From positions 1-18,639 of the forward strand of contig JANMXI010000169.1 of NCBI GenBank assembly GCA_031394735.1: a stretch of DNA of 18,639 bases, read 5' to 3'. Both the position numbers and the translations under genes were made by a program. This DNA comes from TMP-86 sp031394735. Lineage in GTDB: Bacteria > Pseudomonadota > Gammaproteobacteria > Steroidobacterales > Steroidobacteraceae. Positions 1 through 6,429 of this stretch are shown piece by piece. The notes beneath the pieces are model-generated. The model saw only the letters and a list, made by a program, of their open reading frames with translations, had not been told where the DNA came from and ran no database searches. Every line of letters begins with the position of its first letter. The first letter of the stretch is position 1.

Positions 1-148
1 GGTGGTGTCTGTGGTTTTGGCGGGGTGTTTGGTCATGTATGTACCGTTCACCGCGGCGCTCGCCCGCCGACACCGGGGGGCGGTTTTGACGGCCGATCCG
101 CGTTCGCCGCCCACACCTCGCCGATAGCACCTCGCGGGCCACTGCTGA

Positions 149-178
149 TTGACTTTGGGGCATGCGCAGGAATAGCGT
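149..178 (+). promoter_or_regulatory. possible sigma-70 promoter for the rubrerythrin operon
   Basis: A TTGACT box (149-154, five of six matches to the -35 consensus) lies 18 bp upstream of a weak TAGCGT (173-178). The position, about 40 bp before the rubrerythrin start, is right for a promoter, but the -10 match is poor and this is only a candidate. The rest of 1-148 shows no gene that I can support. Confidence 0.3.
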
Positions 179-204
179 TACCATCACTTTTTACCCCGAA
201 CCCC

Positions 205-210
205 AAGGAG
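205..210 (+). promoter_or_regulatory. ribosome binding site that sets the rubrerythrin start
   Basis: AAGGAG ends 6 bp before the ATG at 217. The same frame is open upstream to 25, but that stretch encodes Pro/Gly/Arg-rich sequence unlike rubrerythrin, so this site decides the start. Confidence 0.8.
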
Positions 211-216
211 AGATGC

Positions 217-630
217 ATGAACCTCAAAGGCAGCAAGACCGAGAAGAATCTCAAGGACGCATTCGCGGGCGAGTCCATGGCCAACCGGCGCTATCTGTAC
301 TTTGCCGCCAAAGCTGATGTGGAAGGATTCAACGATGTCTCCGCCGTGTTCCGTTCGACCGCCGAAGGCGAAACCGGACATGCACATGGACATCTGGAAT
401 ATCTGGAAGCCGTGGGCGATCCAGCCACGGGTCTGCCGATCGGACCGACGGCGTCCAACCTGAAGGCAGCGATCGCAGGCGAGACTCACGAGTACACCGA
501 CATGTATCCGGGCATGGCCAAGACCGCACGCGATGAAAGCTTCAGCGAGATCGCGGATTGGTTCGAAACCCTGGCCAAGGCTGAGCGTTCGCACGCCAAC
601 CGTTTTCAGAAAGCCCTCGATAGTCTGTGA
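217..630 (+). CDS. rubrerythrin family protein without rubredoxin domain
   Basis: The product is a 137-residue ferritin-like four-helix protein of the rubrerythrin family. Such proteins hold a non-haem di-iron centre and usually reduce hydrogen peroxide in the cytoplasm. Visible ligand motifs are E19 in the first helix, E52-x-x-H55, E89/E92 and E123-x-x-H126. Classical rubrerythrins carry a C-terminal rubredoxin domain with two C-x-x-C pairs. That domain is absent here and the protein has no cysteine, so electrons must come from another protein. The next gene, an Fe-S protein whose GTG start overlaps this stop codon by 4 bp (GTGA), is an obvious candidate partner. I chose the ATG at 217 because of its ribosome binding site and because family homology begins there. 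Family assignment is firm; the electron donor is inferred from context. Confidence 0.93.
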   Translation: MNLKGSKTEKNLKDAFAGESMANRRYLYFAAKADVEGFNDVSAVFRSTAEGETGHAHGHLEYLEAVGDPATGLPIGPTASNLKAAIAGETHEYTDMYPGMAKTARDESFSEIADWFETLAKAERSHANRFQKALDSL

Positions 631-1964
631 TTTCGGAAGGCAGCCTCAAGGCGCCGACACGCCATCGCATAGACTGGCAGAAGCCTGAGTTCTACGACGA
701 GGCCGCGCTCCACCAGGAAATGGAGCGCGTCTTCGACATCTGTCACGGCTGCCGCCGATGTTTCAGTCTCTGCAATTCCTTTCCCACGTTATTCGATGCG
801 GTGGATGCGTCGCCGACCGGCGAGGTCGACGGCGTGGAGAAGCCCGTGTATTGGCAGGTGGTGGATCACTGCTACCTGTGTGACATGTGCTACATGACCA
901 AGTGCCCGTATGTTCCACCGCATCCGTGGAACATCGACTTTCCGCATCTGATGCTGCGTGGCAAGGCCATCAAGAATGCGCAGGGCAAGCTGCGCGCGCG
1001 CGATAAGATTTTGAGCGCCACCGATGCCGTCGGCAACATCGCCGGCATCCCGGTGGTCGTCGATGTCGTCAACGCGGCCAACAAGACCGCGATCGGGCGC
1101 AAGCTGCTGGATGCGGTATTGGGCGTGCACCCGGAAGCGCCCATCCCCGAGTATCACTCGGACACGTTGCGCAAGCGCGTCGCGCGCCGCGAAACCACGA
1201 CTTATGCGACTTTTGCGCCGGCCGCCACGCCGGAAACCACGGGGAAGGTGCTGTTGTTCGCCACTTGTTATGGCAACCGCAACGAACCTGAATTGGGCGA
1301 AGACCTGATTGCCATACTCGAGCACAACGGCATCCAGGTGGAGCTGACCGAGCGTGAAAAATGTTGCGGAATGCCCAAGCTGGAACTCGGCGATTTGAAA
1401 GCGGTCGAGACGCTCAAGGAGCACAACGTGCCGGTGCTGTGCGAGGCGATCGATCGCGGCTTCGATATTCTCGCGCCGATTCCGTCCTGCGTGCTCATGT
1501 TCAAGCAGGAGCTGCCGCTGTTGTTTGCCGATGACGCACGGGTGCTGAAGATCAAACCGAAGATTTTCGATCCATTCGAATACTTGATGTTGCGTCACCG
1601 CGCCGGATTGCTGAAGACCGACTTCAAAAAGGAGCTGGGCAAGATTTCGTATCATGTTGCCTGTCATCTGCGTGTGCAGAACATCGGCTTGAAGACGCGC
1701 GATGTATTGCAGTTGATTCCCGGAACCAGCGTTGAGCCCATCGAGCGCTGCTCCGGTCACAACGGTACCTACGGCGTGAAAAGCGAGTTTCGGGAGGTGT
1801 CGATGAAGATCGCCAAGCCCGTGATCAAGCGGGTGCAGGACAGCGGCGCACAATTTTATGCCAGCGATTGTCCGATGGCGGGACATCAGATCGAAAGCGG
1901 CTTGCCGGGTGATGATGAGCCTGTGCATCCGCTGAAGCTGCTGCGCATGGCCTACGGAATATAA
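627..1964 (+). CDS. GlpC/HdrD-like Fe-S cluster protein with two 4Fe-4S sites and CCG domains
   Basis: A 445-residue iron-sulfur oxidoreductase related to GlpC and the heterodisulfide reductase cysteine-rich (CCG) proteins. The N-terminal half has two ferredoxin-type cysteine sets: C39-x2-C42-x2-C45-x3-C49 and C82-x2-C85-x2-C88-x4-C93. The C-terminal half has two CCG-like modules, with C214 and C246-C247-G in the first. In the second, C346 and C415 are kept but the central motif is C375-S-G, so one of the paired cysteines is replaced by serine. No membrane segment is seen. Translation starts at GTG inside the rubrerythrin stop (GTGA), which implies coupling. It is followed 8 bp later by a DUF3501 gene. 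It probably acts as an electron-transfer partner for the rubrerythrin; the actual electron donor is unknown. It is not the GlpC of a glpABC operon, since glpA and glpB are absent. Confidence 0.88.
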   Translation: MISEGSLKAPTRHRIDWQKPEFYDEAALHQEMERVFDICHGCRRCFSLCNSFPTLFDAVDASPTGEVDGVEKPVYWQVVDHCYLCDMCYMTKCPYVPPHPWNIDFPHLMLRGKAIKNAQGKLRARDKILSATDAVGNIAGIPVVVDVVNAANKTAIGRKLLDAVLGVHPEAPIPEYHSDTLRKRVARRETTTYATFAPAATPETTGKVLLFATCYGNRNEPELGEDLIAILEHNGIQVELTEREKCCGMPKLELGDLKAVETLKEHNVPVLCEAIDRGFDILAPIPSCVLMFKQELPLLFADDARVLKIKPKIFDPFEYLMLRHRAGLLKTDFKKELGKISYHVACHLRVQNIGLKTRDVLQLIPGTSVEPIERCSGHNGTYGVKSEFREVSMKIAKPVIKRVQDSGAQFYASDCPMAGHQIESGLPGDDEPVHPLKLLRMAYGI

Positions 1965-1972
1965 GGTCGGAT

Positions 1973-2557
1973 ATGCAAAAAATCTCCCGCAGCGATTTGT
2001 TGAGCCTGGAACAGTACTCATTGCAGCGTCAGAAAATGCGTGAGGAGATCATCGCGCATAAGCGGATTCGCAATGTGCAGGTCGGGCCGAACATGACCTG
2101 GTGTTTCGAGGATCGCCACACCATCCGCTACCAGATTCAGGAAATGTTGCGCATCGAGCGCATTTTCGAATCCGAGGGTATTCAATCCGAACTGGACGCC
2201 TACAACCCGCTGGTTCCTGACGGCCAGAATTGGAAGGTGACGTTGCTGATCGAGTATCCGGATCCGGTGCAGCGCGCTCGGGAACTTGCGCAACTCAAAT
2301 CGGTGGAGGACCGCTGCTGGATTCGAGTCAGCGAATTGGCGCGGGTGTTCGCGATCGCCGATGAAGATATCGAGCGTGAAAACGAGGAGAAAACCTCCTC
2401 GGTCCATTTTCTGCGTTTCGAACTGCAGCCGGGAATGATCAAGGCGATGAAAGGCGGGGCAGCATTGAGTCTGGGCGTGGATCACCCGCACTATCGCCAC
2501 GATCTTAAGCCCGTTGCCCCCGCCACGCGCGAATCCCTGCTCGGGGATCTGGCCTGA
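1973..2557 (+). CDS. DUF3501 family protein
   Basis: A 194-residue soluble protein that I recognise as DUF3501, an uncharacterised family. It is acidic to neutral with mixed helix and strand, has a single cysteine, and shows no signal peptide or membrane segment. An N-terminal helical region (about residues 10-65) is followed by a conserved-looking stretch, VTLLIEYPDP, at about residues 83-92. The gene starts 8 bp after the Fe-S protein gene, with an AAGG core shortly upstream, so it is the third gene of the rubrerythrin operon. The same trio is a recurring neighbourhood in proteobacteria, which suggests a shared role in redox or peroxide stress. No reaction can be assigned. Confidence 0.85.
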   Translation: MQKISRSDLLSLEQYSLQRQKMREEIIAHKRIRNVQVGPNMTWCFEDRHTIRYQIQEMLRIERIFESEGIQSELDAYNPLVPDGQNWKVTLLIEYPDPVQRARELAQLKSVEDRCWIRVSELARVFAIADEDIERENEEKTSSVHFLRFELQPGMIKAMKGGAALSLGVDHPHYRHDLKPVAPATRESLLGDLA

Positions 2558-2697
2558 GTCGAAGCTGACCGATAATCGGCCCAAAACCGCCGTCGATCCG
2601 ATAGGCGTCAAACCAGGTGTTCAGGACGTGAGGCAGGTCACAATCCCTTAGGGTGTGTGAGCGTCGAATTTGGGTACCATTTCGACTCAAGATCCCT

Positions 2698-3114
2698 ATG
2701 ACAAATCTATCGCCAAAAACTGTTGCTGCCGCCCTGTGCTGTATTGCCGCAGTCGCAGTGAGCGCCTGTAAGCCGGTGCCGTTTGCTTCCACCTCGGTCG
2801 AAGATTTGATGAGCGATCCGGTTTCCCTCGACGGTTTGCTGATGAAGTGCAACGGCGCCGGTCCATCGATGAAATCCACCGATGCCTGCCGCAACGCGCG
2901 CATCGCCGTTGAGCGCATCGCCAAGCAGCGCGAAAAAGTGGAACTTGCTCAGCGTGAGGCCGCTTTCGAACGCAATCGCGAAAGGCTGCGCGTGCAGCAG
3001 GAAGCCCTGCAGCGTCAGCAGGAAGAAGCCAAGAAAGTCGACCCATACAAGCTGCCGTTGATTCCGCCGCACGACGCCCCACCACCTGCGCCGCCGGCCA
3101 CCGCCAACAATTGA
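2698..3114 (+). CDS. EexN-like small lipoprotein with coiled coil and Pro-rich tail
   Basis: A 138-residue predicted lipoprotein. The N-terminus has a short basic segment and a hydrophobic stretch (about 9-21), ending in a lipobox with V-S-A-C and lipidation at C24. Residues about 31-70 carry the pattern typed as EexN-family lipoprotein: a SVEDLMSDP-like segment, then a Leu-rich piece, a cysteine, and a second cysteine before a charged helix. Residues 70-115 are a long Glu/Arg/Gln-rich helix likely to form a coiled coil, and the end is Pro/Ala-rich. Plasmid EexN proteins mediate entry exclusion, but no conjugation gene is nearby, so a chromosomal orphan in the cell envelope is more likely. 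I chose the ATG at 2698 because the signal sequence begins there; an upstream in-frame start at 2653 would bury it. Confidence 0.75.
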   Translation: MTNLSPKTVAAALCCIAAVAVSACKPVPFASTSVEDLMSDPVSLDGLLMKCNGAGPSMKSTDACRNARIAVERIAKQREKVELAQREAAFERNRERLRVQQEALQRQQEEAKKVDPYKLPLIPPHDAPPPAPPATANN

Positions 3115-3290
3115 TGACTTGATGGCATTCCCGCGCGGACCTGCGTTCGGCCCTCGCATCGATCCTGCGCGCCCCTAAGGGATAGAGCGCGACGTTCCCA
3201 TCTTCCTTCTCCGTACCCCTTCGGTCACCTCGAGGCCGGGGTGGCGATTGCTCTTGCGCGTCCTTGAGGCGGGACAGCGAGAAATAAAAT

Positions 3291-3302
3291 GATCTTAAGA
3301 TC
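3291..3302. promoter_or_regulatory. 12-bp perfect palindrome upstream of the padR promoter
   Basis: GATCTTAAGATC is a perfect inverted repeat ending 3 bp before the -35 box TTGACA. Its position and symmetry suggest a binding site for a dimeric regulator, different in sequence from the TATATCG elements downstream. No long poly-T run follows, so it is not a good terminator. The remainder of 3115-3290 holds no gene that I can support. Confidence 0.4.
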
Positions 3303-3305
3303 GTG

Positions 3306-3341
3306 TTGACAGATATACTCTAACGATATATCGTTTATATC
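3306..3341 (+). promoter_or_regulatory. promoter of the padR-sip operon, overlapped by operator-like repeats
   Basis: A consensus -35 box TTGACA lies at 3306-3311 in an AT-rich island inside GC-rich DNA. Possible -10 elements are TATATC (3327-3332) at a slightly short spacing of 15 bp or TATCGT (3329-3334) at 17 bp. They sit inside the palindrome at 3322-3335, so a bound regulator would block the polymerase. The start codon is at 3371. Confidence 0.55.
3322..3335. promoter_or_regulatory. 14-bp palindromic operator candidate (AACGATA/TATCGTT)
   Basis: AACGATATATCGTT is a perfect 14-bp palindrome over the expected -10 region of the padR gene. A second copy of its TATATCG half-site follows at 3336-3342, and a GATATA lies at 3312-3317, giving a cluster of related half-sites. 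PadR-family repressors commonly autoregulate, and the E. coli relative YqjI represses both its own gene and the linked reductase gene. I therefore infer that this is the autoregulatory site. Confidence 0.5.
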
Positions 3342-3370
3342 GAGCATTCGCTCAATCACAGGTAATCAAC

Positions 3371-4042
3371 ATGTATTTCAGACGATTTTTCGACCGTTCA
3401 GAAGGTCAAATGGACAATTTTCAACCAATGGGACGGCGGCACGGGCGGTACGGCAGTCACGGTCGGATCGACGCATCGGGACATCGCGGCGGCCCGGATG
3501 GCGGCGGCGGTGGCCGGCATCACGCCGGTCGTGGTGGCTTTGGTCGCGGTGGCTTTGGAGGGCGGGGCGGCGGCAGTGGCCGTATTTTCGGACCTGGCGA
3601 TCTTCGCCTGATCCTTCTCGATTTGCTCGCCGCAAAGCCCAGCCACGGCTATGAATTGATCCGCTCCATCGAAGAGCGCGTGGGCGGTGGCTATTCTCCC
3701 AGTCCCGGTTCGGTCTACCCCACGCTGACGCTGCTCGAAGAGTTGGGTCTTATCCGCGCGGCGAGCGCGGAGGGCGCCAAGCGATTGTTCGAAGTGACGG
3801 CTGAAGGGCGGGAATTCCTGGCGCAGAACCGGGCCAATATCGACGGCATCACGGCGCGTATGGGGATCGTTGCACGCGCATTGAATGGCCAGGGTCCTTC
3901 TGAGGCCGTCCATCAGGCCATGCACACCTTGAAGGCCGCGTTGATGATGCACGGCGAATGGACTGAGACGGAACAAAATCGCGTACGCGGCATCCTCGAG
4001 CAGGCGGCGGTCGACATCAGCAAGGAGCCCGTACGTGAGTAA
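3371..4042 (+). CDS. PadR-family regulator with Gly/His-rich N-terminus (YqjI/NfeR-like)
   Basis: A 223-residue transcriptional regulator. Residues about 72-150 form a PadR winged helix-turn-helix (FGPGDLRLILLDLL, then SHGYELI, then SVYPTLTLLEELGLI). Residues about 155-215 form the C-terminal dimerisation helices. The first 70 residues are very rich in Gly, Arg and His (H24, H30, H38, H50, H51), resembling the metal-binding extension of E. coli YqjI (NfeR), a nickel-responsive repressor of the ferric-siderophore reductase gene yqjH. The E. coli protein also uses cysteines in its extension; there are none here, so the metal response may differ. The next gene, a siderophore-interacting protein, overlaps by 8 bp, which supports the YqjI comparison. 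The promoter carries TATATCG repeats suited to autoregulation. An internal ATG at 3410 is a less likely start. Confidence 0.85.
   Translation: MYFRRFFDRSEGQMDNFQPMGRRHGRYGSHGRIDASGHRGGPDGGGGGRHHAGRGGFGRGGFGGRGGGSGRIFGPGDLRLILLDLLAAKPSHGYELIRSIEERVGGGYSPSPGSVYPTLTLLEELGLIRAASAEGAKRLFEVTAEGREFLAQNRANIDGITARMGIVARALNGQGPSEAVHQAMHTLKAALMMHGEWTETEQNRVRGILEQAAVDISKEPVRE
4022..4027 (+). promoter_or_regulatory. ribosome binding site for the truncated sip gene
   Basis: AAGGAG ends 7 bp before the GTG at 4035, inside the end of padR. It shows that the truncated reductase gene still has an intact translation signal coupled to padR. Confidence 0.7.
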
Positions 4043-4304
4043 CGGGCCGCAGATCCGCCGTGTCCGCCATGAGACAAGATTCCGCCGGCTGACCGTTCAG
4101 CAGGTCGAATCGCTGACGCCCAGCATGCTGCGGGTCACCGTTTGCGGCGAGGACTTGACGGGGTTCGTCTCGCTCGGCTTTGACGATCACGTCAAGCTCG
4201 TTTTCCCCTCGCCGGGTGGTGACTTGCGCCTTCCTTCGCCGGTGATGCGTGACTACACGCCGCGCCGGTACTCAGCAGCCACTTCCACGCGAGCGTCGTT
4301 GTAA
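4035..4304 (+). pseudogene. truncated siderophore-interacting protein (ferric-siderophore reductase, NfeF/YqjH-like)
   Basis: The frame starts with GTG, overlaps padR by 8 bp and encodes 89 residues. The first 79 match the N-terminal FAD-binding domain of siderophore-interacting proteins, including the flavin-binding motif R-D-Y-T-P-R-R-Y at residues 72-79. Family members are about 240-280 residues and continue into an NAD(P)H-binding domain, which is wholly missing. After residue 79 the frame reads 10 unrelated residues to a stop, and this DNA is the 3' end of the oppositely oriented molybdopterin oxidoreductase gene. The intact enzyme would reduce ferric siderophores to release iron. The fragment could at most fold as half a flavin domain and is probably non-functional. 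A misassembly at about 4272 is an alternative explanation. Confidence 0.8.
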
Positions 4305-6292
4305 CACGCCCCTTCCGCAAGATCCGCCTTGTGCGTCGGCGCCAGGGCCGACACGGTTTGTCCGTTTGGGCTGGTGCGCAACCACGCGCCTTTGTCTGAA
4401 CTGACGACGCCGGGACGCACGCTGTCCGTGATCTGCAGCGGCAGATACACCTGCCCCAACTCGTTCCAGATTTTGACCACACGTCCATCGATGAGTCCGC
4501 GCACGGTGGCGTCAACCGGATTCATCGCCAGAACCGGCGCCGTGTCGTTGGCCGCCAGTCCACCAAACGTGGAAGTGATGCGCTTGTCGGATGCCGGCGT
4601 GATCAGGGTCAGCGGATAGCTGGATTGCACCGGCCGATAGGCCGGCAACGCCGCGCCATAGCGTTCACCGAGCAGCGCTGATTCCAGTTCGACCTTGCCG
4701 CTTGGCGTTCGCGGCAAGACATTGCGAAACAGGGTCGGCTCATCTCCGCCGTATTCCATCCTGATCGCCCGATCGGTCGGGATTCGGCTCGCGTGCAGTC
4801 CCTGCATGCGTGGATCATCCAGATTCACGGCCGCGTCCATGAGTTCGTCGTCGCGCTCGCGAAAGGCCGGATCCGACAGTCCGAACGTCGATGCCAGGCG
4901 GCGGAAGATCTCGGTGTTCGGCAGGCTCTCTCCCACCGGTGGAATGACGGCTTCCGCTCGTTGCAGGAATTGCTGTCCATAGGCGGCGTAGAGGTCGGCG
5001 TGTTCGAAGTGGGTGCAGGCCGGCAGCACCACGTCCGCGTACGCCATGCTGTCGGTCATCGCGACCTCGATGCCGACGGTGAATAAATCGTCCCGCGCCA
5101 ATCCCTGTCGCATCCGGTTTTGATCCGGATGCACGACCAGGGGGTTGTGGTTGTAGATGAACAATGCTTTGAGCGGCGGGTTCAGGGTCTCGTCGAGCAG
5201 CAACTTGCCAACATCGATGATGTTCAGCGTACGCGTATGCGGCTGCGCGAAATCGGTTCGAGTGAGCCGGTCAGTGGTTTTCGGAAACGAATGTCCGGCG
5301 CCGGCCACCAAACCTCCACCTGCAACTCCAAATTTGCCGGCCAAGGCGGGCAGGGCGGCGATGGCGCGCAAGCCCGCGCCGCCGTTTTGATTGCGCTCAA
5401 GTCCGTTGCCCCACGCAATGATCGCAGGCTTGGCATCGCCGTACCATTTCGCCAGGGTGCGGATGTCATCCAGTGGAACATCGCAGATCGCGGCGGCGCG
5501 CTCGGGCGGAAATGCACGCGCCGCGTTCATGAAGGCCTCGAATCCCAACACGTGTTCTTGTATGAAGGCCTGATCCAACGCGCCGACCCGTTCCAATTCC
5601 ACCGCAATCGCCCATGCCAGCACCACATCGGTACCCGGACGTACCGCCAGATGCAGATGCGCCTGTTCGGCCACCTTGACGCGCCGCGGATCGACCACCA
5701 CCACCTTGGCACCTTCTCGCTTCGCCGCATTGATCTGCCGCATCAGGTGCAGATTGCAGGCACTCGCATTGTTGCCCCAGACGATGATGAGTTTGGCCAG
5801 GCTCACCTGCTGCAGCGGCGTGCCCGGCGTTGCGCCAAAGGTTCCCGAATACGCGGTGCTGCGTATGCCGCCACACAGCGGGCTGCGATTCAACAATGAC
5901 GCGCCGATCTTGTGAAAGAAACGCAGCGACATGGACTCGCCCGCCAGCATGCCGTGCGGGCCGGCATAGTTGAGCGGCAATACCGCCTGCGGTCCGTACC
6001 TATCGATGATTCGGCTGACGTTGCGGTGAATGGTGTCGAGCGCCTCGTCCCAGGACAGGCGTTCAAACTGGCCGCTGCCCTTTGGGCCGACGCGCCGCAG
6101 GGGATGGCGGAGGCGGTTGGCGCCGTGCACGAATTCCGGATACAGCGTCGCGACCTTGGTACAGACTGCGCCGTGCGTGATGGGATTGACCTTGGAGCCG
6201 CGCACGGCGATCACTTGATCATCGGCGACTGTGACGGACAAACTGCACGTGTCGGGACAATCCAACGGACAAACGCTTGCCAAAATTTTCAT
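4253..6292 (-). CDS. molybdopterin-dependent oxidoreductase, formate dehydrogenase/DMSO reductase superfamily
   Basis: A 679-residue molybdenum-bis-MGD enzyme with no twin-arginine signal, so probably cytoplasmic. The N-terminus carries a 4Fe-4S set, C8-x3-C12-x3-C16-x27-C44. Residues 45-380 form the two catalytic molybdopterin domains, including a WGNN motif at about 172-175. The dinucleotide-binding (molydop) domain occupies about the last 120 residues. C140, in an LCGG motif, sits where formate dehydrogenase H has its selenocysteine 140, so it is the likely Mo ligand. The substrate cannot be deduced, and no partner Fe-S or membrane subunit is adjacent. A GAGG 9 bp before the ATG at 6292 favours that start over the ATG at 6301. 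The last few codons and the stop lie in DNA that reads as siderophore-reductase sequence on the other strand, so this gene's end appears to have been set by a rearrangement. Confidence 0.87.
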   Translation of the reverse strand: MKILASVCPLDCPDTCSLSVTVADDQVIAVRGSKVNPITHGAVCTKVATLYPEFVHGANRLRHPLRRVGPKGSGQFERLSWDEALDTIHRNVSRIIDRYGPQAVLPLNYAGPHGMLAGESMSLRFFHKIGASLLNRSPLCGGIRSTAYSGTFGATPGTPLQQVSLAKLIIVWGNNASACNLHLMRQINAAKREGAKVVVVDPRRVKVAEQAHLHLAVRPGTDVVLAWAIAVELERVGALDQAFIQEHVLGFEAFMNAARAFPPERAAAICDVPLDDIRTLAKWYGDAKPAIIAWGNGLERNQNGGAGLRAIAALPALAGKFGVAGGGLVAGAGHSFPKTTDRLTRTDFAQPHTRTLNIIDVGKLLLDETLNPPLKALFIYNHNPLVVHPDQNRMRQGLARDDLFTVGIEVAMTDSMAYADVVLPACTHFEHADLYAAYGQQFLQRAEAVIPPVGESLPNTEIFRRLASTFGLSDPAFRERDDELMDAAVNLDDPRMQGLHASRIPTDRAIRMEYGGDEPTLFRNVLPRTPSGKVELESALLGERYGAALPAYRPVQSSYPLTLITPASDKRITSTFGGLAANDTAPVLAMNPVDATVRGLIDGRVVKIWNELGQVYLPLQITDSVRPGVVSSDKGAWLRTSPNGQTVSALAPTHKADLAEGACYNDARVEVAAEYRRGV

Positions 6293-6301
6293 GAGAGGCA
6301 T

Positions 6302-6305
6302 CCTC
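6302..6305 (-). promoter_or_regulatory. GAGG element favouring the 6292 start of the molybdoenzyme
   Basis: On the minus strand GAGG ends 9 bp before the ATG at 6292, a workable spacing. The ATG at 6301 directly abuts it and so would lack a usable ribosome binding site. Confidence 0.5.
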
Positions 6306-6429
6306 GCAGGTGATCACGGTCTTCGGCATCGATGTCATGCGCGCATTGCCAACCGCAGCGATCGCCCCGCATTATGGCATCCGTGCAGGCGCGCGCGCGA
6401 GGTCGCTCCCCATTGCTAGGAGATTTTGA

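Noticed and set aside
25..216. Open frame extending rubrerythrin 64 codons upstream
   Set aside because: The extension is Pro/Gly/Arg-rich, unlike the family, and a strong ribosome binding site precedes the ATG at 217.
789..2021. Long open frame of 410 codons on the minus strand
   Set aside because: It is antisense to the Fe-S protein with its two cysteine-cluster sets. It is His/Arg/Gln-rich without domain features, as expected for a GC-rich shadow frame.
2569..2579. CCGAT-A-ATCGG inverted repeat after the DUF3501 gene, as a terminator
   Set aside because: The stem is only 5 bp with a 1-base centre and there is no T-run, so it does not make a credible intrinsic terminator.
4253..4304. Convergent overlap of two intact genes as the explanation for the sip/molybdoenzyme boundary
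   Set aside because: The reductase frame has lost its whole NAD(P)H-binding domain, so simple overlap of two complete genes does not fit; a breakpoint does.
5120..5899. Plus-strand open frame of 259 codons
   Set aside because: It is antisense to the molybdopterin oxidoreductase, which has family motifs over the same DNA.
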